Assembly: GCF_011682045.1 (NCBI RefSeq)
Contig: NZ_VVIW01000004.1
Span: forward strand, 310,001 to 374,000
Direction of reading: 5' to 3'
Source: Massilia aquatica
GTDB taxonomy: Bacteria > Pseudomonadota > Gammaproteobacteria > Burkholderiales > Burkholderiaceae_D
Length of the DNA: 64,000 bases
In this document: positions 1 to 7,816 of the stretch, piece after piece
Layout of the letters: each line of letters opens with the position of its first letter
Numbering within the stretch: position 1 is the stretch's first letter
Notes under the pieces: model-generated
What the model saw: only the letters and a program-made list of their open reading frames with translations
Database searches by the model: none
Told to the model about the DNA's origin: nothing
Translations under genes and position numbers: made by a program

Positions 1-1
1 G

Positions 2-2098
2 GAACTGGCGCGCCGCAACGCCGGCGACATGAGCGCCATCGCGCGCTACGAGCCGCTGGTCAGCGTACCGGCCGCCTTCAGCGGCAGCGGCAGCGTGTGG
101 GACGGCGCCGGCAACACCGGCTTTAATATCCGCGGGGTCGAAGGCAACCGCGTCAGCCTCGATATCGACGGCATCGCCCTGCCCGACGCCGCCCCCAAGC
201 CGGACGGCACCGCCATGAACACCTTCGGCATCGGGCGCGATTACTTTGACCCTGCCATGTTCCGCGAAGTGCGCATCGGCTCCGGCACCGGCCCGGCTGC
301 GGCGCGCTCGCCCGGCCTGGCCGGCAGCGTTGCCTTTGCCACCAAATCGCCTTCCGACTACCTGAGCGACGACAAGCGCAGCTACCTGGCCTATGCGCTC
401 GGCTACAGCGCCGCCAACAAGAGCCGCTCGCACAGCTTGACGGGCGCGGCGCGCATGGGCGCACTCGATGCGCTGGCCGTGGCCGTGCACCGCAGCGGCA
501 AGGAGCTTGAAAACAAGGGCAGCGTGGCGGAAAACCCGGACGACTGGGATTCGAACGCGCTGCTGGCCAAGTTCCAGTGGACCCCAGGCCAGGGCCAGCG
601 CATCGGCCTGACACTGGACGGCTATGAACGCGACAACGCGCGCAGCTACGTCAACAAGACCGGCGGCCTGTATCCGAACGGCGTGCTACAGGATTCGCAC
701 ACCAAGCGCACGCGCGTGAGCCTTGAACACCGCATCAGTGGCGCCACCAACGGCATCTTCGACACGTTAGAGAGCCGCCTGTACGTGCAGGACGCCAGCG
801 TGGAAGACCGCACCCGCGCGCGCTACATCACCGGCAACCAGCCCTACCTGCGCAATATCGACACCGGCTACTTCAACAAGAGCGCCGGCGCAGGGGCGGA
901 CGCCACCCTGAAGCTCAATGATTCGCTCAGCCTGGCCTATGGCGCCGCCTGGGAGCAAACCGAGACGCGCCGTCCGTGGCTGGAAGACCGTACCGTCATC
1001 GCCACCGGTGCGCACCAGTTCACCATGAAGAACCGCATGGCCGACATGGACAGCGACAAAGCCAGCGCCTACCTGCGCGGCGAATTCGGCTTTGCGCTGG
1101 GCGGTTACAAGGCCACGCTCACGCCCGGCCTGCGCTTTGAGCACCGCAAGCTCACGCCCAGGAACCTGGGCGGCTACGTGGTGGCCGTGCCATCGGCGGC
1201 CGGCGAAATCAAGACCGAGAGCGACGCCTACGCCACCCCGAGCCTGAATCTGTCGCTTGCGCTGTCGCAGGATCTGTCGGTCTATGCGCGCCTCAATCGC
1301 GGCGCGCGCCTGCCCACGGCGGCCGAGCGCACCGGCACCTACGACTCGTTCAGCTACACCGGATCGGGTGTCGGCTACGCGGTGCTGGGTAACCCGAACC
1401 TGAAAAAAGAAACCAGCCAGGCCTTTGAGGCGGGCATCAAAAGCAGCCCGGCCAAGGGCATGCAGCTCAGCGCATCGGTGTTTCGCACCGAGTACAAGAA
1501 CTTCATCGACTACGTGGCGCAGGCGCCGGACCCGGTGAACTACCCGACCGTCACGCGCGGCCTGTACCGGCCAGAGAACAACGGCAGCGCGCGCACCTGG
1601 GGCGGCGAAGCGTCGCTGCGCGCGGAGCTGGGTACGTGGGCGCCGGCGCTGGCCGGCTACAGCATTGCGGCCGCCGCCGGTGTCTCGCACAGCAAGGCGC
1701 GCGACAGCAGCACCGGCAGGGAAGGCGAACTGGCCTCCACCCTGCCGCGCAAGGCCAGCGCCACCCTCGCCTACGATGCGCCGGGCGAGGCCTGGGGCGT
1801 TTCGCTGAGCGCCGTGGCCACCGCCGGCAAGCAGCCGGCCTCGGACACCATCGGCGACACCAGCGTGCCGCGCTTCCGGATCGCCGGCGCCACCGTGGCC
1901 GACCTGGCGGCGTACTGGAACATCGGCAAGAACATCAAACTCAACGTCGGCATCTACAACCTGGGCGACAAGCGCTATTGGGACTACGCCACATCGCGCT
2001 CGCTGGCCGCAGGCCTTGACGCCGCCACCCTGGCCGACATCGAACGCCAGACACGCCCCGGCCGCAATGCCGCGGCCATGCTGTCGTTCCAATACTAA
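2..2098 (+). CDS. TonB-dependent heme/hemoglobin-type outer-membrane receptor, 5' end outside window
   Basis: The reading frame is open from base 2, and the residues before the first ATG (position 29) continue a typical plug domain, so the true start lies upstream of the window. The visible part holds the end of the plug (NIRGVEGNR, then DIDGIALPDA) followed by a 22-strand-type barrel. The C-terminus contains NLGDKRYWDY, then RQTRPGRN, and ends in an aromatic residue, as in the TonB hemoglobin/transferrin/lactoferrin receptor family. It should take heme or a heme protein across the outer membrane using TonB energy. A HemS-like gene follows 29 bp downstream on the same strand, which supports heme as substrate. 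The ligand itself cannot be read from the sequence. Confidence 0.85.
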   Translation, partial: ELARRNAGDMSAIARYEPLVSVPAAFSGSGSVWDGAGNTGFNIRGVEGNRVSLDIDGIALPDAAPKPDGTAMNTFGIGRDYFDPAMFREVRIGSGTGPAAARSPGLAGSVAFATKSPSDYLSDDKRSYLAYALGYSAANKSRSHSLTGAARMGALDALAVAVHRSGKELENKGSVAENPDDWDSNALLAKFQWTPGQGQRIGLTLDGYERDNARSYVNKTGGLYPNGVLQDSHTKRTRVSLEHRISGATNGIFDTLESRLYVQDASVEDRTRARYITGNQPYLRNIDTGYFNKSAGAGADATLKLNDSLSLAYGAAWEQTETRRPWLEDRTVIATGAHQFTMKNRMADMDSDKASAYLRGEFGFALGGYKATLTPGLRFEHRKLTPRNLGGYVVAVPSAAGEIKTESDAYATPSLNLSLALSQDLSVYARLNRGARLPTAAERTGTYDSFSYTGSGVGYAVLGNPNLKKETSQAFEAGIKSSPAKGMQLSASVFRTEYKNFIDYVAQAPDPVNYPTVTRGLYRPENNGSARTWGGEASLRAELGTWAPALAGYSIAAAAGVSHSKARDSSTGREGELASTLPRKASATLAYDAPGEAWGVSLSAVATAGKQPASDTIGDTSVPRFRIAGATVADLAAYWNIGKNIKLNVGIYNLGDKRYWDYATSRSLAAGLDAATLADIERQTRPGRNAAAMLSFQY

Positions 2099-2127
2099 CT
2101 ACTCTTTTTCACCATCTGGAGACTCCC

Positions 2128-3279
2128 ATGAAACGCTTACGCACCCTTCCGCTGGCCATTGCCGGCGCCCTGCTTGTGCTGGCCGGCCACGCCGGCGCCG
2201 CCACCCTGGCCGAGCGCTGGAGCCTGCTCCGCGCCGAACAGCCCAAGGTGATGATCCGTGACGCTGCGCGCACGCTCGGCGTGTCCGAAGCCGAACTGCT
2301 GGCGACGGGCATCGGCAGCACCGTCACGCGCCTGCGCAGCGACGGCAACGACCCGCGCGAGATCATGCGCCGCGCGCTCGACCTGGGCACCGTGCTGGCG
2401 CTGACGCGCAACGAGAACGGCGTGATCGAACGCACCGGCGTGGCGACCAAGGTCAAGCCGCAGCCGGAGGACGACAAGGAGGTTGTGAAAGATGAAGAGC
2501 GCGAAGCGCGCCAGCGCAACATCGCCGGCGGCTACCTCGGTGGCGAGATCGACCTGCGCTTCACCTTCTCGAAATGGAAGCACGCCTTTGCGGTGGTGCA
2601 GCCGGGGGCCGACGGCGTGATCAAACGCAGCCTGCAATTCTTCGACGAGAACGGCGCCGCGATCCACAAGATCTATCCGAAAGACGCCACCGGCGTGGCG
2701 GTGTTCGACAAGCTGGTGGCCGACTTCCGCCATCCAGAGCAAAGTGCGGCGCTCAAGGTGGCCGCGCGCGCGCCAAAAGCCCCCGAACTGGCCGACAGCA
2801 AAGTCGATGTCAAGGAATTCCAGCAAGCCTGGAACGAGATGAGCGACGTGCACCAGTTCAACCGCCTGCTGACCGAATTCAAGATCACGCGCGAACAGGC
2901 GATGCGTCTGGCGCCGGCCGGTATGGTGCAGCGCCTCAAGCCAGAAGCGGTACGTACCCTGCTCGACGAAGCGGCCAAACAGCAGCTGCCGATCATGTCC
3001 TTCCTGGGCAACGGCGCGCTGATCCAGATCTTCAGCGGCAAGATCACCAAGACAGCGCCGAGCGCGGGCTGGTACAACGTGCTCGACCCGGCCTTTAACC
3101 TGCACCTGCGCGACAGCGCCTTCAAGAGCGGCTGGGTAGTGCGGCGCGCGGGCGTGACCTCGGTCGAGTTCTACGACAACGAGGGCGAACAGGTGGTGAG
3201 CTTTTTCGGCGTGCGCGAACGCGGCCAACCGCAGCCGAAAAGCTGGGTTGACCTGACCGCCGCACTGCCGAAGGGTTGA
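2128..3279 (+). CDS. HemS/ChuS-family heme-handling protein with an apparent signal peptide
   Basis: 383 aa. It has the duplicated HemS/ChuS architecture: a first repeat (about residues 28-210, with FFDENGAAIHKIY) and a second repeat (about 220-380, with IMSFLGNGALIQIFSG and WVDLTAALP). The FRHPEQ motif at 200-205 probably carries the heme-ligand His. Family members bind heme in the cytoplasm and pass it on or degrade it. Oddly, this copy begins with a classical signal peptide (basic MKRLR, a hydrophobic core to about residue 20, then AGA-A), which would place it in the periplasm. The start at 2128 has a GGAG Shine-Dalgarno. The region linking the strands near residues 105-140 is charged and differs from usual members. 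It probably forms an operon with the receptor upstream. Confidence 0.8.
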   Translation: MKRLRTLPLAIAGALLVLAGHAGAATLAERWSLLRAEQPKVMIRDAARTLGVSEAELLATGIGSTVTRLRSDGNDPREIMRRALDLGTVLALTRNENGVIERTGVATKVKPQPEDDKEVVKDEEREARQRNIAGGYLGGEIDLRFTFSKWKHAFAVVQPGADGVIKRSLQFFDENGAAIHKIYPKDATGVAVFDKLVADFRHPEQSAALKVAARAPKAPELADSKVDVKEFQQAWNEMSDVHQFNRLLTEFKITREQAMRLAPAGMVQRLKPEAVRTLLDEAAKQQLPIMSFLGNGALIQIFSGKITKTAPSAGWYNVLDPAFNLHLRDSAFKSGWVVRRAGVTSVEFYDNEGEQVVSFFGVRERGQPQPKSWVDLTAALPKG

Positions 3280-3282
3280 TGG

Positions 3283-4929
3283 TTACTTCGCTTCCTTGAC
3301 TTCCTTCTTCTTCGCGGGCGTGAACAGCAGGTCCGCGAAGTCGTAGCTGAAATCGGTCTCGGACGACACCGGCGCCATCTTCATGCGTTCGATGCTGCCG
3401 TCCGGGTTCAGCGAAAACGTCACGTAAGCGTCGGCGTTGAAGTTGCGCTCCTTCCAGCGCACGATGAAGGTATCGTGCTGGAAGTGCTCCAGTTCCCCGG
3501 TCAGGTCGGGCGTGCGGGTAAAGCTCATCACCCGCTTGCCGCCGACCGGCTTGATGCTCACCGCGCCGTACCAGGCATCGTTATACTCGCCGTCGTAGGC
3601 TGCCAGCGGCAGCGAGGGGCGCGAGGCGGCGGCGCGGGTGGCGCTGGCCGTCTTCTGCCTGGCCAAATCCTTGTTGCGCATCTCGGCTTCCACATCGCTG
3701 ATCAACTTGATCCAGTCGCTTGGTTCCGCATCGAGGTAATGATCGAGCAGGCGATACTGCAGCGACGTCATGGCCCCGCCGCTTTCGGCATTGGTCAGGA
3801 TCGCAATGCCCAGCTTCGCTTCCGGCACCATCACCACGCGCGAATAAAATCCCTGCAGCGCGCCGCCGTGCATGGCCAGCTTGCGGCCCTTGTAGTCGCG
3901 CAGCTGGAAACCCAGGCCATAGGCGAAGAAATTCGGCCTGGTCGCCTCCAGCGTCGGTTTCGGCTCGCTGATTTTCATCGGCGTTTGCGCGGTCCACATT
4001 TCGCGGCCTTGCGCCTCGCTGAACAGGCGCGCCGGATTGCCCTGCGCATCCTTCGGCGCGGACGCGATGGCGCCGCCATCGAGCAGCACCGTCATCCAGC
4101 GCGCGATATCCTCGGCGCTGGTATTGATGCCGACCGCGCCGACCGCGTTCGGCACAGGCAGCGCGCGCACCGCGCTGATCTTGCCGTTGATTTTGCTGTG
4201 CGGAGAAGACACGTTGGGATTGCCCGCGTTGTCGGCCAGGCTGGTGGTGGTCGTGTTCATCCCAAGCGGCGTGAGGATGCGCTCGCGCACCGCATCGCCC
4301 CACGGCTTGCCGGCCTTTTGCGCGATGATCTTGCCGGCTACGATGTAGAGCAGGTTATCGTAGGCGTAGCTGTTGCGAAAACTCGTGGCCGGCTTCACGT
4401 AGCGCAGCTGCCCGATAATTTCGTCGGTCGTGAAACTGGTGGTCGGCCACCACAGCAAGTCGCCGGCGCCCAGTCCCAGGCCGCTGCGGTGCACCAGCAG
4501 GTCGCGCACCGTCATCTCGCGGGTAACGTAGGCATCGTACATCTGGAAGTCGGGCAGGTGCTTGATAACCTTGTCGTCCCATTCCAGCTTGCCTTCGTCG
4601 ACCAGCATGGCCAGCGCGGCGGCGGTGAAGCCCTTGGAATTGGACGCCACCTCGAAAATGGTCTTGCCGTCGACCGGCGCCGGCTCGCCCAGCTTGCGCA
4701 CGCCGAAGCCGCGCGCGGCCACCACCTTGCCATCCTTGACGATGGCGATCGCCATGCCGGGAACATCGAAGGTTTTCATCGCGCGCGCGACATCGGCCTC
4801 GAGGTCATAGGCGCGCGCCGGCGCGCTGGCCGCCAGCGGAGCGCCTGGCGCGGCCGGCGCCTGCGCGACGGCCGCAAAACTAGAGAACGCAAGCAGGGTC
4901 GCCGCCGCGATACGGTTCATATGGTGCAC
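3283..4929 (-). CDS. Serine hydrolase of the beta-lactamase / class C penicillin-binding protein fold, secreted
   Basis: 548 aa. The N-terminal signal peptide ends near AQA (residue 24). The Pfam beta-lactamase domain shows the catalytic tetrad SxxK (S96-N-S-K99), YxN (Y190-D-N192) and HGG (about residue 355). The C-terminal ~120 residues form a beta domain like DUF3471. Such proteins are D-aminopeptidases, esterases or D,D-peptidases rather than proven antibiotic lactamases; the substrate cannot be told. The GTG at 4929 is preferred over the ATG at 4920 because AAGGGGA sits 8 nt upstream of it. The gene begins 13 nt after the M1 peptidase stop, so the two are probably co-transcribed. Its 3' end meets the HemS-like gene convergently with a 3-bp gap. 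Confidence 0.85.
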   Translation of the reverse strand: MHHMNRIAAATLLAFSSFAAVAQAPAAPGAPLAASAPARAYDLEADVARAMKTFDVPGMAIAIVKDGKVVAARGFGVRKLGEPAPVDGKTIFEVASNSKGFTAAALAMLVDEGKLEWDDKVIKHLPDFQMYDAYVTREMTVRDLLVHRSGLGLGAGDLLWWPTTSFTTDEIIGQLRYVKPATSFRNSYAYDNLLYIVAGKIIAQKAGKPWGDAVRERILTPLGMNTTTTSLADNAGNPNVSSPHSKINGKISAVRALPVPNAVGAVGINTSAEDIARWMTVLLDGGAIASAPKDAQGNPARLFSEAQGREMWTAQTPMKISEPKPTLEATRPNFFAYGLGFQLRDYKGRKLAMHGGALQGFYSRVVMVPEAKLGIAILTNAESGGAMTSLQYRLLDHYLDAEPSDWIKLISDVEAEMRNKDLARQKTASATRAAASRPSLPLAAYDGEYNDAWYGAVSIKPVGGKRVMSFTRTPDLTGELEHFQHDTFIVRWKERNFNADAYVTFSLNPDGSIERMKMAPVSSETDFSYDFADLLFTPAKKKEVKEAK

Positions 4930-4942
4930 AGTTCCGGTCCCC

Positions 4943-6808
4943 TTAATTGGCTGCCATTTTCTTGTCGACGCTGGTCTGCGTGGCCGGATGGTAGCGCGGG
5001 CGCGCCTTTTTGTAGACCGACTCCGCGAACACCTTGTCGGCCGGTTTGGCGCGCAGTGCGGCGTACAGCGGCACCACGAACTTCTGGCGGCCCACGCTCA
5101 TGAGGAAGGCTTCGAGCGGGGTTCGCACATCGGCATACCCGGCGTTGATCGACGCGCGGAAGAAGCGGAAGGCCACTTCGTTATTGGTGCTCTTGGCGAG
5201 GTTGAAAGCCTGGTCGAGTTCCTTGAGCTGGGCGGCACTGGCCTTGTTATCGATATCGTTCAGGAACTTCATCCACTCGGTGGAACTCCATTTTTTGGTA
5301 TCGAGTTTAGCGGTCGGCGTGGCGCCGGAGAGCCAGCTGTTGCGCGCCTTGTCCAGTGCCGCCAGGCGGGTCGAGACCACGCGCCTGGCGCTGGCCGGGA
5401 TGCCGGGGCCGTGCAGCCACTCGGTCAGTTCTGCCTCTGTCAGGAGCTTGGGATTTTTTGCCAGCAGGTTCTTGCGCAGGTAGTCCACGAACTGCTCGGT
5501 GGTCACGCTCTGGAACGCGTGCTGGTCGAACCAGCCGCGCAGGAAGGGATCGAACAGCGCGCGGCCGGCGCGCTGCTCGAGCGTGCGCAGGAACCAGGCG
5601 CCTTTCGGGTAGGCCAGGCCTTCATCGGTGTAGTTGGCCGACGAAGTGTCCGGGTCCTTGGTCAGCAAGGCCTGCTTGGCGGCCGGGATGGTGGCCAGCG
5701 AGGCGATCGCTTCTTCCTGTTCGAGCTGCAGGTTCATGTCGGCCACTTCGGCACCGTACAAGGATTCCAGGATGCGGGTGGTGACGTAGGTGGTGAAGCC
5801 TTCGTTGAGCCACCAGTGCTTCCACGAGGCGTTGGTGACCAGGTTGCCCGACCAGCTGTGCGCCAGTTCGTGCGCGATCAGGTCGACCAGGCTGCGGTCG
5901 CCCGCGATCATGGTCGGCGTGAGGAAGGTCAGGCGCGGGTTTTCCATGCCGCCGATCGGGAACGACGGCGGCAGCACCAGCATGTCGTAGCGCCCCCAGC
6001 GATACGGGCCGTACAGCGATTCGGCGGCGGCGACCATCTTTTCGGTATCGATGAATTCATACGCGGCCGCGCCGATGCGTTTTGGTTCGGCGTAGACGCC
6101 GGTGCGCGAACCGAGGGCGCGCACGTCGATCTCGCCGATGCCGATGGCCAGCAGGTAGGATGGAATCGGCTGCGGCATCTTGAAATCCCAGCCGCCCTTG
6201 CCGGTGGCATTGAGATCGTTATCGGCGCTCATGACCACGCGCAGGTTCTTGGGCGCCTCGATGTGGGCGCTGTAGGTGAAGCGCACGGCCGGAGTATCCT
6301 GGAGCGGCACCCACGAACGCGCGTCGATGGTCTGCGACTGGCTGAACATGAACGGCTGCTTGCCCGACATGGTCTGCACCGGCGCGAGCCACTGCAGCGC
6401 GGTGGCGCTTGGCGAGGTGCGGTAATAGATGCGCACCTTTTCCGGCTGCGCGGGCAGCGCGGCCAGGTCGATGTGCATGGCCTGGCCTTTTTCGGCGTCG
6501 AGTTTATCGATCGTGTGACGCACGCCGACCCATTTGCCGCTGGCATCGAGCGCCTGTACCTTGGAGACGGTCAGCGCGCGCGTATCGAGATCGAGCATGC
6601 GCGCCGATTTATCGATCCAGTTCAAGGTCAGTTCGGCGTGGCCGGACAGCGTCTTTTTTGCGAAATCGGCCTTCAGGTCCATGTGCAGGGCGCTGGTTTT
6701 CACCTGGTCGTAGCGCGCGTAGCTCAGGGGATCGAGGGCGTACGCGTGGGCGCTCAATTGGCAGAATACGGCGCAGGCGGTGGCGCGCAGGAGGGTCGAT
6801 GTCTTCAT
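4943..6808 (-). CDS. M1-family metallo-aminopeptidase (aminopeptidase N / LTA4 hydrolase type), exported
   Basis: 621 aa from the ATG at 6808, chosen because a good signal peptide begins there (MKTSTLLRATACAVFC, ending near AYA); an in-frame start at 6883 would bury it. The substrate-binding GGMEN motif is followed by the zinc site HELAHSW (about residue 310) and the third ligand Glu in NEGFTTY. A C-terminal helical domain follows, as in leukotriene A4 hydrolase/aminopeptidase B relatives. It would remove N-terminal residues from peptides in the periplasm or outside the cell. A serine hydrolase gene follows 13 nt downstream, suggesting a peptide-degradation pair. The upstream region is shared with the divergent UPF0016 gene. 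Confidence 0.9.
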   Translation of the reverse strand: MKTSTLLRATACAVFCQLSAHAYALDPLSYARYDQVKTSALHMDLKADFAKKTLSGHAELTLNWIDKSARMLDLDTRALTVSKVQALDASGKWVGVRHTIDKLDAEKGQAMHIDLAALPAQPEKVRIYYRTSPSATALQWLAPVQTMSGKQPFMFSQSQTIDARSWVPLQDTPAVRFTYSAHIEAPKNLRVVMSADNDLNATGKGGWDFKMPQPIPSYLLAIGIGEIDVRALGSRTGVYAEPKRIGAAAYEFIDTEKMVAAAESLYGPYRWGRYDMLVLPPSFPIGGMENPRLTFLTPTMIAGDRSLVDLIAHELAHSWSGNLVTNASWKHWWLNEGFTTYVTTRILESLYGAEVADMNLQLEQEEAIASLATIPAAKQALLTKDPDTSSANYTDEGLAYPKGAWFLRTLEQRAGRALFDPFLRGWFDQHAFQSVTTEQFVDYLRKNLLAKNPKLLTEAELTEWLHGPGIPASARRVVSTRLAALDKARNSWLSGATPTAKLDTKKWSSTEWMKFLNDIDNKASAAQLKELDQAFNLAKSTNNEVAFRFFRASINAGYADVRTPLEAFLMSVGRQKFVVPLYAALRAKPADKVFAESVYKKARPRYHPATQTSVDKKMAAN

Positions 6809-6929
6809 GGTCTTTCCGGGTCGGTGGCATGTGGATTGGCGCAGGCAGAATATCACTTCCGCAGGCCGGACGAAAGCGCGCATGGGCGTATTGACGGCGC
6901 CTTGTGGCGCACAGCCACGCCGGAGGCTC

Positions 6930-6938
6930 TGTTATGAT
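6930..6938 (+). promoter_or_regulatory. Extended -10 promoter for the UPF0016 gene
   Basis: TGT followed by TATGAT forms an extended -10 element (TGnTATGAT) 29 nt before the ATG at 6967. No good -35 is present at the normal distance, which is tolerated at extended -10 promoters. The call rests on consensus match only. Confidence 0.45.
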
Positions 6939-6966
6939 CCGCGCTTGCCGCTTGGATCATATCTGT

Positions 6967-7545
6967 ATGGACGCCTTTCTTGTATCAACGGGCATCGTCG
7001 CCCTCGCCGAAATCGGCGACAAGACGCAGCTGCTGGCCTTTCTGCTGGCGGCCAAATTCCGGCGCCCGGTGCCGATCGTGCTGGGGATCCTGGTGGCGAC
7101 CCTGGCCAACCATGCGTTTGCGGCGGCGGTGGGGGCGTGGATCAGCACCCTGCTCGGACCGAACGTGATGCGCTGGGTGCTGGGCGTATCGTTCCTGGCG
7201 ATGGCCGCGTGGACCCTGGTGCCCGACAAACTCGATGACGACGAACAGCCGGGATTGGGGCGTTACGGCGTCTTCCTGACGACCCTGATCGCATTTTTCC
7301 TGGCTGAGATGGGCGACAAGACCCAGATCGCCACGGTGGCGCTGGCGGCGCGTTACGAATCGATGGTGGCGGTGGTGGCCGGCACCACATTCGGGATGAT
7401 GCTGGCGAACGTGCCGGCGGTGTATTTCGGCGAGCGGATTGCCAACAAAGTACCGTTAAAACTGGTGCACGGCATCGCCGCCGCCATTTTTGCCGTGCTC
7501 GGCATTCTCACCCTGCTCGGCGCCGGCGCCCGCTTCGGCTTCTGA
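6967..7545 (+). CDS. GDT1/UPF0016 (TMEM165/MneA-type) cation transporter
   Basis: 192 aa integral membrane protein with six predicted helices in two homologous halves. Each half carries the family signature ExGDKT (E15-T20, EIGDKT; E114-T119, EMGDKT), which forms the cation path. Family members export Mn2+ or exchange Ca2+/Mn2+ for protons. The start at 6967 is chosen because the first helix and signature follow immediately; the frame is open further upstream to 6904 but that extension is hydrophilic and unlike the family. It is a single gene, divergent from the M1 peptidase. I saw no yybP-ykoY riboswitch in the short leader. Confidence 0.9.
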   Translation: MDAFLVSTGIVALAEIGDKTQLLAFLLAAKFRRPVPIVLGILVATLANHAFAAAVGAWISTLLGPNVMRWVLGVSFLAMAAWTLVPDKLDDDEQPGLGRYGVFLTTLIAFFLAEMGDKTQIATVALAARYESMVAVVAGTTFGMMLANVPAVYFGERIANKVPLKLVHGIAAAIFAVLGILTLLGAGARFGF

Positions 7546-7576
7546 ATTCCTACCAATTTTGAACTCCGACTCCTAC

Positions 7577-7807
7577 AACCGGGGTCAGAGCTTTAATTCG
7601 AAAGACTGCAAACTCGCGGCCTGCCCCGATTTCACAAGTTGCCGGTTGCGCAGCACGTGGCAAATTGCTTCGATAACTGCGCAGTTGACAACGTTCTATC
7701 GTGATAATGCGACGCATCGTCGTTTCCAACAAAAAAGTTGCAAGTTAAAGCTCTGACCCCGGTGTGGCGGCAACAAAAAGTTTCGAGTCAGAGCTCTGAC
7801 CCCGGTT
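7577..7807. repeat. Small element bounded by inverted copies of a GGGGTCAGAGC motif
   Basis: An 18-bp sequence CCGGGGTCAGAGCTTTAA (7579-7596) recurs as a perfect inverse complement at 7745-7762. A third, 15-bp inverse copy (GCTCTGACCCCGGTT) lies at 7793-7807, preceded by a perfect 14-bp palindrome GTCAGAGCTCTGAC at 7787-7800. The ~150 bp between the outer copies has no credible ORF and is more AT-rich than its surroundings. This looks like a non-autonomous mobile or REP-type element between the UPF0016 and PHP genes. Related GGGGTCAGAGC repeats are, from memory, common in Oxalobacteraceae. Confidence 0.6.
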
Positions 7808-7816
7808 TGGTGTTGC

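Noticed and set aside
767-2092. Long antisense open frame opposite the heme receptor
   Set aside because: It is a shadow ORF of high-GC coding sequence; its translation is low-complexity Arg/Ala/Gly-rich and the opposite strand encodes a clear receptor.
3283-4929. Acquired antibiotic-resistance beta-lactamase
   Set aside because: The SxxK/YxN/HGG set fits general serine hydrolases of this fold; the C-terminal DUF3471-like domain and the operon with a peptidase argue against a dedicated resistance enzyme.
6884-6966. yybP-ykoY (manganese) riboswitch upstream of the UPF0016 gene
   Set aside because: The leader is only ~80 bp and I saw none of the conserved element; an extended -10 promoter uses most of the space.
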